Shown here one piece after another: positions 40,749-49,695 of a stretch of 64,000 nt of DNA. The stretch's first letter is position 1. Every line of letters begins with the position of its first letter. The DNA comes from Mesoterricola silvestris (lineage in GTDB: Bacteria > Acidobacteriota > Holophagae > Holophagales > Holophagaceae): positions 868,001-932,000 of the forward strand of contig NZ_AP027080.1 of NCBI RefSeq assembly GCF_030295405.1. Reading direction: 5' to 3'. The notes under the pieces are model-generated. The model searched no databases and was not told where the DNA came from. It worked only from the letters and a program-made list of their open reading frames with translations. The position numbers were made by a program, and so were the translations under genes.

Positions 40749-42046
40749 GGGGATCCTTGGGATTCGGCGCGGCAGGCGGCGGCGTAATGCCCCAGCACCC
40801 GGCGCACGGCATGGACGGCCACGGCCCGGCCCGAGGGCGGCAGGAGCCCTTCCCGCACGGCCTCGTAGGCCAGGGGGCGGTACTGGCTGAGGAGGCCCAG
40901 GGGCAGGGGGCCCGCGGTGAGTTCGAACAGCCGCTCCACTTCCGCCACCACCTCGGGATCGGTCCAGTAGTAGCGGGAGCGGTCGCTGAGGCTGAAGCGC
41001 CGGGCGAAGGCCAGTTCGCTCTCCCGGCCGTGGTAGTGGTTCTTCCAGTGGATGGGATTGCGGAGCATGACCGCCTCCAGCACCTCGGCCAGGCGGGGCC
41101 GGAGGCGCGCGGGGTCGAGGCCGTGGAGTTCCAGGGCGATGGCCTCCAGGGAGAAGAGGGCCTCCCGGAAGGCGTAGGTGAGCCAGGGGCCCACCTTCAG
41201 GATGGCGAAGCGGTCCTCCACCAGCTGGCGCAGGGCTTCGGGGGTCTGGTAGTCGGTGGAGTGGGCCTCGTACATCCAGGGCGCCCGGGACGCGATGGCC
41301 GCCACCAGGGGCGCGGCGGCCTCCCGGCGGTAGGCGTGGATCTCGGCCTGGCTGAATTCCACGCCGGGCTGGACCACCAGGGCGATGACCCGGTCCCAGG
41401 CGGAGGCCAGGCCCAGGCGCCCGAAGGCGGCCCGGGTGATGTCGAGGGTCTCCGCCACGTCCCCGGCGGAGGTGGGGCGCACGCCGGGTTCGCCGTCCTG
41501 GGCGCCGCCCGGAGGCGGCACTTCGGTGCCGATGACGTACACCGGGGCCGGGCCTCCTCCGCGCCGGGCGAAGGCCGCCTCGGCCCGGAGGCAGAGGGCC
41601 GCGGCGCGCCGGGCCACGGTTTCGCCGGGAAGGTCGGCGGGGTCGCCGGCGCAGGCCATGCTGGCGTCCAGGTGGATCTTCTGGAACCCGGCGGCCACGT
41701 AGGCTTCCACCAGGTCGCCGGCCTTGGCCAGGGCGGCCTCCGCGGGTTCGGCCCGCCAGGGATTGGGGCCCAGGTGGTCGCCGCCCAGGATGATCCGCCC
41801 GGGGTCGAAGCCGGTATCCCGGGCCAGGTCCCCCACGAAGGCGGCGAAGGCCGCGGGGGTCATGCCGGTGTACCCGCCGAACTGGTCCACCTGGTTGCAG
41901 GTGGCCTCGATGAGCACGGGGGCCCCGTCCGCCGCGCCCTGGTCCAGGGCGGCGCGCAGGACCATGGGATGGGCGGAGCACACCGCGTACACGCCGCGCA
42001 CGCGGCCTTCCCGGCGGTCCCGCCTCAGGCTCAGGAGATCAGGCAT
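40742..42046 (-). CDS. kbaZ: Tagatose-1,6-bisphosphate aldolase, KbaZ/GatZ-type subunit
   Basis: This is a 434-residue non-catalytic subunit of class II D-tagatose-1,6-bisphosphate aldolase. Family blocks are YAVCSAHPMVLRAAL, VLIEATCNQVDQFGGYTGM, ILGGDHLGPNPW, GFQKIHLDASMACAGD and VYVIGTEVPPPGG. It stabilises the catalytic KbaY-type partner encoded just upstream (eight-base overlap). Its presence identifies the pathway as a tagatose-bisphosphate route used for galactosamine, GalNAc or galactitol. Confidence 0.93.
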   Translation of the reverse strand: MPDLLSLRRDRREGRVRGVYAVCSAHPMVLRAALDQGAADGAPVLIEATCNQVDQFGGYTGMTPAAFAAFVGDLARDTGFDPGRIILGGDHLGPNPWRAEPAEAALAKAGDLVEAYVAAGFQKIHLDASMACAGDPADLPGETVARRAAALCLRAEAAFARRGGGPAPVYVIGTEVPPPGGAQDGEPGVRPTSAGDVAETLDITRAAFGRLGLASAWDRVIALVVQPGVEFSQAEIHAYRREAAAPLVAAIASRAPWMYEAHSTDYQTPEALRQLVEDRFAILKVGPWLTYAFREALFSLEAIALELHGLDPARLRPRLAEVLEAVMLRNPIHWKNHYHGRESELAFARRFSLSDRSRYYWTDPEVVAEVERLFELTAGPLPLGLLSQYRPLAYEAVREGLLPPSGRAVAVHAVRRVLGHYAAACRAESQGSPC

Positions 42047-42875
42047 GGCCGCCTTCCGTCATGAGCATCCGCAGCTTCTGGGCGATGAGTTCCTTCACGT
42101 CGCGGATGGCGGGGGGGAAGATGGCGCGGATATCGATGCCGCTGGAGGCCAGCAGCTCGCGCTTGATGCCGCGCACGAAGGCGTCCTTGGTCTCGGTGGC
42201 CACGTTGACCTTGCAGATGCCCCGGGCCACCACGGCCCGGATGGAGGCCTCGCCCACGCCGGAGCCGCCGTGGAGCACCAGGGGGACGCTCGTGAGCCTG
42301 CGGATCGCCTCCAGCCGCTCCAGGTCCAGGCGGGGTTCGGCCTTGTAGAAGCCGTGGGCGGTGCCGATGGAGACGGCCAGGGCGTCCACGCCGGTGGCCT
42401 CCACGAAGCGCGCGGCCTGGACGGGATCGGTGAGGCCGGCGGGATCGGCCTCCTGGCCCAGCTTGGCCACGAAGCCCAGTTCGGCCTCCACGTTGGCCCC
42501 GGTGGCCCGGGCCAGGGCCACGGCCCGGCGGGTGGCCTCGATGTTCCGGTCCAGGTCCTGCTCACTGGCGTCGATCATCACGGAATCGAAGCCGGCGTCG
42601 ATGCAGTCCGCCACCAGGTCCAGGCCGAGGGCATGGTCCAGGTGGATCCAGCCCTCCACGCCGTGGTGGCGCAGCCCGGCCCGGCCCATGGCCAGGGCCA
42701 CGGGCAGGCCCAGGTAGTCGATGGAGCTCCGGGTCATCTGGAGGATGATGGGCTGCCCCAGATCGGACGCGGCTTCCAGCACCCCTCGCAGGGTCTCGGC
42801 GTTGTAGAAGTTGGTGGCGAGGAGGGCCGACCTGCGGTCCCTCATCTCCAGGAGTTTCTCCTTGAGGCTAGGCAT
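42039..42875 (-). CDS. kbaY: Tagatose-1,6-bisphosphate aldolase, catalytic (KbaY/GatY type)
   Basis: This is a 278-residue class II zinc aldolase. The zinc ligands and catalytic blocks are in GWIHLDHALGLDL, DSVMIDASEQDLDRNI, VEAELGFVAK, GFYKAEPRLD and VLHGGSGVGEASI. It cleaves tagatose 1,6-bisphosphate to dihydroxyacetone phosphate and glyceraldehyde 3-phosphate. A fructose-bisphosphate aldolase is the alternative, but the adjacent KbaZ-type gene argues for tagatose. Confidence 0.9.
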   Translation of the reverse strand: MPSLKEKLLEMRDRRSALLATNFYNAETLRGVLEAASDLGQPIILQMTRSSIDYLGLPVALAMGRAGLRHHGVEGWIHLDHALGLDLVADCIDAGFDSVMIDASEQDLDRNIEATRRAVALARATGANVEAELGFVAKLGQEADPAGLTDPVQAARFVEATGVDALAVSIGTAHGFYKAEPRLDLERLEAIRRLTSVPLVLHGGSGVGEASIRAVVARGICKVNVATETKDAFVRGIKRELLASSGIDIRAIFPPAIRDVKELIAQKLRMLMTEGGHA

Positions 42876-43809
42876 GGAAGCGCTCCCTGGCGATGGCCAT
42901 GACCGCGGCCAGGTCCTGGAAGGCGCCGGTGCCTCCGGCGGCGGTGGTGTTCACGGCGCCCATGAGGCACCCGAAGCGCAGGCACGCCTCCACGGGTTCT
43001 CCGGCGATGAACCGGGAGATGAACCCGGCGTCGAAGCTGTCCCCGGCGCCGATGGCGTCCACCACGCGGTCGTTGAGGAAGGAGGGCTGGAAGAAGGTGC
43101 CCTCGCCGGTGGCCGCCGTGGCGCCCGCGCAGCCCTGCTTCACCACGATGGTGCGGGCATGGGGCCGCAGGGCGTCCAGGGCTTCGGGGACGGTGGCCCT
43201 GCGGGTGAGGTGGAGGATCTCCTGCTCGTTGGGGAGGAAGACGTCCACGGAGGGGAGGATGGCCGGCAGGTCCAGGTCCCAGGCCTCGGCGGGGTCCCAC
43301 TGGGGATCGAAGGAGGTGGTCAGCCCGCAGGCCTTGGCCCGGCGGAAAAGCGCCGCGATGTCCGGGAACATCCCGGGCTGCAGGAAGGCCGAGGCGAAGT
43401 GCAGGTGCCCGGCGGTGGCCAGGCGCTCCTTGGAGGCGTCGGCCAGGGTGAGGTGGGCCATGGCCCCCATGTGGGTGGCCATGGCCCGGTCCTCGCCCCG
43501 GTTCAGGACGACGGTGGCGCCGGTGGCGTGGGAGGGGGTGCGCAGGATCGGGCCGGTGTCCACGCCCTTGGCCCGCAGGCGCTCCACGGCCAGGTCCCCG
43601 AAGAGGTCCTCGCCCACCAGGCCCAGGAAGGCCACCCGCGCGCCCAGGGTGCTGAGGTTGCTGGCGAAGATGGCGGAGGAGCTGCCCAGGGTCAGCGTCA
43701 TGGCCTCGGCCAGGACCTCCTTGCCGACCTCCGGCATGCGGGCCAGGCCGTTGAGGATCAGGTCGACGTTCAGCTCGCCCACGACGAGCACGTCCGTGGT
43801 CCGGGTCAT
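42868..43809 (-). CDS. PfkB-family sugar kinase, probable tagatose-6-phosphate kinase
   Basis: This is a 313-residue ribokinase/PfkB-fold kinase. Seen are the N-terminal GELNVDLILNG and LTLGSSSAIFASNLSTLG, and the catalytic DAIGAGDSFDAGF near the C-terminus. Between an AgaS-like isomerase and the aldolase subunits, it most likely phosphorylates tagatose 6-phosphate. Phosphorylating a free sugar is also possible. It overlaps both neighbours (four and eight bases). Confidence 0.85.
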   Translation of the reverse strand: MTRTTDVLVVGELNVDLILNGLARMPEVGKEVLAEAMTLTLGSSSAIFASNLSTLGARVAFLGLVGEDLFGDLAVERLRAKGVDTGPILRTPSHATGATVVLNRGEDRAMATHMGAMAHLTLADASKERLATAGHLHFASAFLQPGMFPDIAALFRRAKACGLTTSFDPQWDPAEAWDLDLPAILPSVDVFLPNEQEILHLTRRATVPEALDALRPHARTIVVKQGCAGATAATGEGTFFQPSFLNDRVVDAIGAGDSFDAGFISRFIAGEPVEACLRFGCLMGAVNTTAAGGTGAFQDLAAVMAIARERFHA

Positions 43810-44981
43810 GGGCGGGTCCTTTCCGGGGCGGGGTAGATCGTCACGCCCCGCACCACCCGGGAGATGCTCCCGGCCGGGGAGGGCGAATCGGGGCGCAGCC
43901 CCAGCGCGATGGCCTTGTGGACGCCCAGGATCTGGGCGGCCAGGACGGCGCAGATGGCCCGCTCCTCGTCGTCCATGGGGCCCGGAAGGGGGATGGTGGC
44001 CTCCATGGGAGAAGGGGCGCGGAGGCCCTCGCCCACGCCCAGGTGGAACAGCCCCTGGACGCCGCCCCGGATCTCGCCCACCAGATCCTCCTCGTAGGCC
44101 CTGAGGCCGGCCCGCCCCGAAAAGAGGAACACGAGGAGGGTCGACTCATTTATGGCAGCCTTGGGTCCGTGGCGGAACCCCAGGAAGGAGTCGTAGGCGC
44201 AGATCACCGAACCGTTGCTCAGCTCCTGCAGCTTGAGGTGGCTTTCCCGGGCCGCGGCCTTCAGGGCGCCGGCGCCCAGGAAGATCGCCCGGGTGAAGGG
44301 CAGGGAGCCCAGTTCCCGGAACCGGTCGCCCTGGGTGGCCAGGATCTCCGCGGCGGCGGCCGCGAGGCGCTCCACCCGGGCCTTGGCGGCGTCCAGGCAC
44401 TCCAGGTCCGCCAGGAGCAGGCCCGCCAGGGCCATGCCCGTGAAGCTCCCGGTCATGGCCAGGCCCTGGTCGTCGGATTCCGGGGGCAGGACGAAGACCG
44501 CCCGGGGATTGGGGGTGGGATGCCGGGCCAGCTCCCCCTCGGGGTTGCAGGTGATGACGAGGTGCCTCAGGTCCCCCAGGCGCGCGTCCGCGCAATCCAC
44601 GGCGGCCACGCTCTCGGGGCTGTTGCCGGAACGGGCGAAGGAGATGAGCAGGGTGGGCACGTCCCGGGGGAAGGCCTCCTCGGGGTTGGTGACGATGTCG
44701 GTGGTGGCCACGGCGCGCACGGGGCGGCCGGTGCGCAGGGCGTAGCGCCCCTGGAGCAGCTCGCCGATGTACGCGGAGGACCCGGCCCCGGTGAGGACGA
44801 TCTCCCGGTCCGGGCCCAGGGCGGCCGGGGCCAGGAAGGGGAGCAGGTTGTGCCGCTCCCCCCGGAGGGCGGTCCAGATCCCGCGCCAGAGGGCGGGCTG
44901 CCCGAGGATCTCGGGGATGGTGTGGACGGCGCCCAGCGTGGCCAGGGCCGCCGTGTCGAATTCGGAAAAAACTGCGCTCAT
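43806..44981 (-). CDS. agaS: SIS-domain AgaS-like galactosamine-6-phosphate deaminase/isomerase
   Basis: This is a 391-residue protein with two SIS domains. Seen are IVLTGAGSSAYIGELLQG, LLISFARSGNSPESVAAV and ELSNGSVICAYDSFLGFRHGPKA. AgaS enzymes convert galactosamine 6-phosphate to tagatose 6-phosphate plus ammonia. The operon context (kinase, tagatose aldolase, AgaR-like repressor) supports this over a generic GlmS-like isomerase. No dedicated GalNAc kinase or AgaA deacetylase is next to it. Confidence 0.88.
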   Translation of the reverse strand: MSAVFSEFDTAALATLGAVHTIPEILGQPALWRGIWTALRGERHNLLPFLAPAALGPDREIVLTGAGSSAYIGELLQGRYALRTGRPVRAVATTDIVTNPEEAFPRDVPTLLISFARSGNSPESVAAVDCADARLGDLRHLVITCNPEGELARHPTPNPRAVFVLPPESDDQGLAMTGSFTGMALAGLLLADLECLDAAKARVERLAAAAAEILATQGDRFRELGSLPFTRAIFLGAGALKAAARESHLKLQELSNGSVICAYDSFLGFRHGPKAAINESTLLVFLFSGRAGLRAYEEDLVGEIRGGVQGLFHLGVGEGLRAPSPMEATIPLPGPMDDEERAICAVLAAQILGVHKAIALGLRPDSPSPAGSISRVVRGVTIYPAPERTRP

Positions 44982-45008
44982 GCCGGAAGGCTCCCTTGGA
45001 TGGATGGA

Positions 45009-45590
45009 TCAGAACCGGTAGGTGGCCATGAGGCTGAAGTACGCGGGACGGCTCGGATTGGTCGTGGCGAGGTCGATGTTGGGATTGGACCGCCACTCGG
45101 TGAACGTGTAGAACAGGGTGGCGGACCAGTCCTTCGTGACGTCGTAGCCCAGGCCCAGGCGCCATCCGGCCTTCAGGTGGTTGTCTGCGGGGTAGAGGCT
45201 GGGATCTCCCCCCCGCTGGGTGCCCTTCCACACGTTGACGGAGGGCCCGGTGTGGAGGCTCAGGGGGACGCCCTCCCAGGGGCGGAAGACCAGGTCCGCG
45301 CCCAGGCGGGTGCCGCTCAGTTCGAAGGTGGGCCGCTCATCGGTGCCGGTGGCGGAGGGCATGTGGGCGTAGCCGGCGTACACCCGGATCTCGGGCCCGA
45401 AGCCCGGGGGGTTGAAGCGAGCCCCCAGTTCGAGGGTGTAGCCGCCGGTGGTCTTCCCAGTGAGGTCGACGGTGTTGCCCTGGTTCACGACGAGTCCGCC
45501 GGAAACCTGGTACCGGGAATCGCCGGCCACGGCGGGGGCGGCCGCGGCCAGGGCGAGGGCGCAGGAGAGGAGCGTGGGGAGGGTTTTCAT
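45009..45590 (-). CDS. Small outer-membrane beta-barrel protein
   Basis: This is a 193-residue protein with a signal peptide (LSCALALAAAAPAVAG), alternating amphipathic strands and a C-terminal aromatic residue (FSLMATYRF), as in outer-membrane barrels. It is too small for a TonB receptor and is probably an eight-stranded barrel. It lies between the TonB receptor and the sugar enzymes and shares their strand, so a glycan-binding or porin role is likely. Confidence 0.72.
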   Translation of the reverse strand: MKTLPTLLSCALALAAAAPAVAGDSRYQVSGGLVVNQGNTVDLTGKTTGGYTLELGARFNPPGFGPEIRVYAGYAHMPSATGTDERPTFELSGTRLGADLVFRPWEGVPLSLHTGPSVNVWKGTQRGGDPSLYPADNHLKAGWRLGLGYDVTKDWSATLFYTFTEWRSNPNIDLATTNPSRPAYFSLMATYRF

Positions 45591-45602
45591 GATCGTCTCC
45601 GC

Positions 45603-48600
45603 TCAGAACCGGATGCCGGTGTCGAAGGTGATGGACCGGCCGGCGACCCTTCCGGTGCCGACCGTCGAGAGGTCATCCGCGGCGCGCCACCCGCTGCCGG
45701 TGTGCTGCGCGGGCTGGCCCACCGTGTCGATGAGCCCGGTGCCTTCCAGGGCGTAGGGCCCCCGGCGCTTGGCGTTGAAGACGTTGGCGAAGGTCACGTC
45801 GAAAAATCCCTTCACCGACCCCCACACCGTGATCTCCATGTTGTACTTCAGGCTGACGGTGGTCAGGTCCATGTTGGTCATGCGGCTGCCGTCGGCGGTG
45901 AGGGCCAGGGAATTGGGGAGGCCGCCGGTGTTCTGCACGTTGCCGTCGTTGTAGCCCGCCAGGGTGGGCGCGGGGATGTTGACGGTGCTCCAGCGCCCTT
46001 CGGGCTTGCCGCTGGTGTACGAGCCCTGGAGGGTGACGTTGGATTTCACCTTGCCCTGGCTGAGGTTGTAGGACAGGTAGAGGTTGAAGATGTGCTCCGG
46101 GGTGCGGAGGGTCATGGGGTTGTACTGGTCCCGGGCGTACAGCGTGTCGTAGTAGTCCCGGAAGTTCACCAGCTGGCTCGTGGTGCGGTCGGGGTTGTCG
46201 ATGGTGGAGCGGGTGTTGGCCATCATGCGGGCGTAGGTGTAGTTGCCGTACACGGTCATGCGGGAATTCACCGGCATCATCCATTCCAGCTCCAGGCTCT
46301 TGTAGGTGCGCCTGGAATCGGGATCGTTCCGCAGGATCCGCCTGAAGTTGGGGGATCCGGAAGCGTCGGTGTACACCGAACCCGGGAAGAAGTCGAAGAG
46401 GTCCGACCAGTACTTGTAGATCCCCGTGGCCCGCCAGTAGCCGCCCGAGGCGTAGGCGCGGCGGAAGCCGAGCGTGAATTCGTGGGAGACGGGGTTCTTC
46501 CAGTTTGGGTCGATGACGAAGGTGTCGCCGGCGTAGGTGCGGGTGTAGGCGGTGTAGTTGGCCGGATCCTGGAGCTGGGCCAGGCTCACGTAGTGGGGGG
46601 TGCTGGAACCTTGGCTCCAGTAGGAGACGGTCTGGTTCCCGTACCGGCCGTGGGCCGCGGGCAGGAAGAGGGAGCCCGGGGAGCTGGACTGGAATTCGCC
46701 GTAGGACACGTTGATCAACCGGGACTGGTCGCCGTACACGTCCCACTTGTACTCGAACCGCGGGTTGAAGCGCCCGTAGGATACGAAGGTGCGGGTCTCG
46801 TCGCTCACCTTGAAGGCGTCGTGGCGCAGGCCGACCATGATGCTGTGGCGGCTGTTGATCGTCCAGAGGTCGTTGAGGTAGATGGAGGTGGTCTGCTTGC
46901 GCATGTCGCCGCCCTCGGCCCCGGTGCGGCTCACCCACAGGGGCACCAGGCCGAGGCCTCCGGGCCAGTGGTTGTCCGATCCCGGGGCGCCGAGGCCCGG
47001 GTTCACGAGGCCGTCGTTGAGGACCGGGGTGGCGGGGTAGGTGGGATCCAGGTCCTGGAGGGTGGCGGTGGCGGCGTTGTACACCAGGAAGGCGCCGGTG
47101 GAGGGATTCTGGCCGGGCACCACGTACTGGTCCTTGGCGGCCCCCACCTGGATGCCCCACTTGAACTTCTCCATGTCCATGCCCAGGTCCACCAGGTGGG
47201 TGGAGCCGTTGTGGGAGAATTCCCGGGACCAGTTCACGAGGACGGAATCGTTCAGGATGGTGTCGCCCCGGTCCGCGTTGTAGCCGTTGATGTTGTAGGC
47301 GGTGCCCCCGGAGGCGTAGCCGTCCAGGAGGCTGGTGACGGGGTTGGAGCCGTCGGCGTTGTGGGCGCCGGGGATGAAGGTGGTCCAGATGGCGGCCTGG
47401 CCCGGGCTGTAGGGGTGGGGCCAGGAGCGGTAGGTGTGGCCCACCCGGGCCTCCAGCACGCCGGCCTCGCCCAGGATGCCCTTGTAGCCGAGGTTCCACA
47501 GGTGGTGGTGGTAGTCGTCCGTGGAGGAGCCCACGGAGTCGATGCGGCCGAAGCGGGGGATCCCCCAGTAGGCCTGGCTGTCGTTCTGGGTGTAGTTCCA
47601 CTCCAGGCTGTGGTTGTCGTTGATCTGGGCGAAGACGACGAACTGGTGGAACTTGGAGACGTCGGACAGGGTGTCCAGGCTGCCCAGGCCGTAGGTGTTG
47701 GCGGGCACCACGCCCGCGCCGGGAACGAAGGTGAAGGTGGACTGGCTGGGCAGCCCGTTGAGGACGGTGTTGCCCACCTGGGAGGTGTAGGAGCGGGTGG
47801 GGGTCTGCTGCGTGCCGTAGGCGAAGGTGATGTGGTCCTTCCAGATGGGGCCGCGCAGGGAGAGCTCGTAGGTGCGGTTGGAGTAGTCGTCGTTGGGCCA
47901 GGCGGGATCCCCGGGGGACCCGTCCCGGCGGGCGTAGGACGTGCCGTTGTCCTGCCAGATGTTCTTGCGGTACTTGACCCGGGCGGTGCCCGTGAAGGTG
48001 TTGCTGCCCCGGGTGGTGACGATGGAGACGAGGCCGCCGTCGGTGTTGCCGTAGCGCGCGTTGAGGGGCGACTGGATGACGGACATGCTTTCCACCATGT
48101 CCATGAGGGTGGTCACCTCGTTGAGGTAGCCGCCGCCCTCCTCGGTGATGTTCAGGCCGTTCTGGATGACCTTGGTGCTGTGCTGGATGCCGCCCCGGAT
48201 GGACAGGGCGTCGTCGCCGTAGCCGCCGACGTTGGGGTCCAGGGTGCCGGTGATGCCCGGGGAGAGCTGGATGATGGCGTCCATCTTGAAGTCGGCCAGC
48301 TCGTTGAGGTTGTCCATGGAGAAGGTGGAGGAGGTCACGGTGGTGGTCTTGTCCACCTGGGCGGCCAGGTCCACCACTTCCACCGTGGCCCCCTGCACCA
48401 CCACGGGGGTGAGGATGACGTCCTGGCGCGCCGTCTGGCCGGGCACCACCTGGAACTGGCCCTTGATGGTCATGTAGCCGGGGGCGGTGACGGTGATGGT
48501 GTACTTGCCGTTGGGCAGGAGCCCGATGCGGTACTGGCCGTTGTCGTTGGCGGCGGCGGTGCGCTCCCCCAGGAGGGTCGGCGAGGCCAGGCGCACCAGG

Positions 48601-48728
48601 GCGCCGGGGATGGGCTTGCCGGCCCGGGTCAGGATCTGCCCCGAGGCGACGCCGGTGGTCTCCTGGCCGAAAAGCTGGCTCGCGGCCAGGATCATCGCGA
48701 TGGGGGTGAACATTCTTCGGTGCAGCAT
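45603..48728 (-). CDS. TonB-dependent receptor, Oar-like, with carboxypeptidase regulatory domain
   Basis: This is a 1,041-residue outer-membrane receptor. A signal peptide (PIAMILAASQLFGQ) precedes a carboxypeptidase-regulatory-like repeat (ASGQILTRAGKPIPGALVRL...GKYTITVTAPGY). The plug domain follows (DALSIRGGIQHSTKVIQNGLN), then a long barrel ending in ITFDTGIRF. Such Oar-like receptors are frequent in acidobacteria and import or sense large ligands. As the first big gene of the operon it should take up the glycan processed by the GH36-like enzymes. Confidence 0.93.
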   Translation of the reverse strand: MLHRRMFTPIAMILAASQLFGQETTGVASGQILTRAGKPIPGALVRLASPTLLGERTAAANDNGQYRIGLLPNGKYTITVTAPGYMTIKGQFQVVPGQTARQDVILTPVVVQGATVEVVDLAAQVDKTTTVTSSTFSMDNLNELADFKMDAIIQLSPGITGTLDPNVGGYGDDALSIRGGIQHSTKVIQNGLNITEEGGGYLNEVTTLMDMVESMSVIQSPLNARYGNTDGGLVSIVTTRGSNTFTGTARVKYRKNIWQDNGTSYARRDGSPGDPAWPNDDYSNRTYELSLRGPIWKDHITFAYGTQQTPTRSYTSQVGNTVLNGLPSQSTFTFVPGAGVVPANTYGLGSLDTLSDVSKFHQFVVFAQINDNHSLEWNYTQNDSQAYWGIPRFGRIDSVGSSTDDYHHHLWNLGYKGILGEAGVLEARVGHTYRSWPHPYSPGQAAIWTTFIPGAHNADGSNPVTSLLDGYASGGTAYNINGYNADRGDTILNDSVLVNWSREFSHNGSTHLVDLGMDMEKFKWGIQVGAAKDQYVVPGQNPSTGAFLVYNAATATLQDLDPTYPATPVLNDGLVNPGLGAPGSDNHWPGGLGLVPLWVSRTGAEGGDMRKQTTSIYLNDLWTINSRHSIMVGLRHDAFKVSDETRTFVSYGRFNPRFEYKWDVYGDQSRLINVSYGEFQSSSPGSLFLPAAHGRYGNQTVSYWSQGSSTPHYVSLAQLQDPANYTAYTRTYAGDTFVIDPNWKNPVSHEFTLGFRRAYASGGYWRATGIYKYWSDLFDFFPGSVYTDASGSPNFRRILRNDPDSRRTYKSLELEWMMPVNSRMTVYGNYTYARMMANTRSTIDNPDRTTSQLVNFRDYYDTLYARDQYNPMTLRTPEHIFNLYLSYNLSQGKVKSNVTLQGSYTSGKPEGRWSTVNIPAPTLAGYNDGNVQNTGGLPNSLALTADGSRMTNMDLTTVSLKYNMEITVWGSVKGFFDVTFANVFNAKRRGPYALEGTGLIDTVGQPAQHTGSGWRAADDLSTVGTGRVAGRSITFDTGIRF

Positions 48729-48758
48729 GGATGGATCTCCTTTTCGCGGTTCGGGGCG

Positions 48759-49565
48759 TCAGATCCTGAAGGCCAGCGCCAGTTCGAAGACGAACCCGCG
48801 GCGGGTGCTCTCCTCGAGGAACGGGGCCTTGCCGGTGTAGGTGAAGGGCCTGTAGTCGAAGTGGTGCGTCCCGATGTTGCGGAGGGTCAGTTCGAGCCTG
48901 AAGTCCCGGGTGAGGGCCACGCCGGCGCCCACATGGGCCCCCACGGCCAGCTTCGTCTTCTCCCGGGCCATGGCCCAGCCCTCGTAGTAGTCCTTCACGT
49001 CGCTGGCGGGATCCGCGGGATCCAGGGGCACGTAGCCGGGCACCGCCGTGGCCGGCGCCTCCCCGTACACGGGGATGAGGGTGCCGCTCATTTCCGCCGT
49101 GACCTTGTGCAGGTCCAGGCTCACCCCCGCGAACCAGTAGAGCGAACCCGAGCCGAGCGTGTCGGTGTACGAACCCCGCAGGCTGAAGCCCTGGCTGCGC
49201 TCCTTGCGGAAGTCGATGGAATTGGAGGGGCTCAGGTAAAGCGGGGCGCCTCCGTACGAGGTGACCGGCGCCTCGGGCCTGTAGTAGACGGATCCCGACG
49301 TGGGCATGACATCGTGGGCCTGGCCGGGCATCACATCGAAACCCAGTTCGACGTTGAGGGCGCTGGTGGCGCCCAGCGGGAACCGCCCGGCCACCGCGAA
49401 CCCGAAGGCCTTGTTGTCGTCGTGGTCCCGCCGCAGGTCGCCGGCCGTGAGGCCCGTGCGCACCTTGAAGTCGAAGGTGGGGGCGGGATCCGCGGCCAGG
49501 AGCGGCAGGACGGCCCCGCACGCCAGTACCGCGAGGCCCCTGGGGACGAAGTGATTGGACAGCAT
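48759..49565 (-). CDS. Outer-membrane beta-barrel protein, first gene of operon
   Basis: This is a 268-residue protein with a signal peptide (LAVLACGAVLPLLAA), repeated amphipathic strands and a terminal FVFELALAFRI. It is predicted to sit in the outer membrane. It diverges from the DeoR-type regulator and would be the first gene under the shared operator. Its specific ligand is unknown. Confidence 0.75.
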   Translation of the reverse strand: MLSNHFVPRGLAVLACGAVLPLLAADPAPTFDFKVRTGLTAGDLRRDHDDNKAFGFAVAGRFPLGATSALNVELGFDVMPGQAHDVMPTSGSVYYRPEAPVTSYGGAPLYLSPSNSIDFRKERSQGFSLRGSYTDTLGSGSLYWFAGVSLDLHKVTAEMSGTLIPVYGEAPATAVPGYVPLDPADPASDVKDYYEGWAMAREKTKLAVGAHVGAGVALTRDFRLELTLRNIGTHHFDYRPFTYTGKAPFLEESTRRGFVFELALAFRI

Positions 49566-49590
49566 GGCAGGCCCTCCGCGGGAAATCAGG

Positions 49591-49653
49591 TTCGAAACGA
49601 AATGCTACATGAATGTTGTTTGTTCTTGATTGAATTTAAGCAGAAGTGAACAA
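49591..49653. promoter_or_regulatory. Candidate AgaR/DeoR operator and divergent promoter
   Basis: This is the most AT-rich block of the core segment. It contains TTCGAAACGAAATG (49591-49604). Read on the minus strand this gives the TTTCGTTTC pattern known from AgaR sites. An inverted TTGTTC (49620-49625) and GAACAA (49648-49653) pair follows. It sits between the sugar operon and its divergent regulator gene. Confidence 0.5.
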
Positions 49654-49695
49654 GAAGCAACAGACAAGATTTTTCTTTTGGTGGTATTTTTAGGA

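Noticed and set aside
45673-49521. A 1,282-codon minus-strand open frame
   Set aside because: It overlaps the TonB receptor and barrel gene in another frame. It is rich in Arg, Pro and Gly and lacks a start signal.
43917-49649. A 1,910-codon open frame on the plus strand
   Set aside because: It is the antisense shadow of the GC-rich sugar operon and TonB receptor. Its product is Gly/Val/His-rich without any domain, and several true genes lie opposite.
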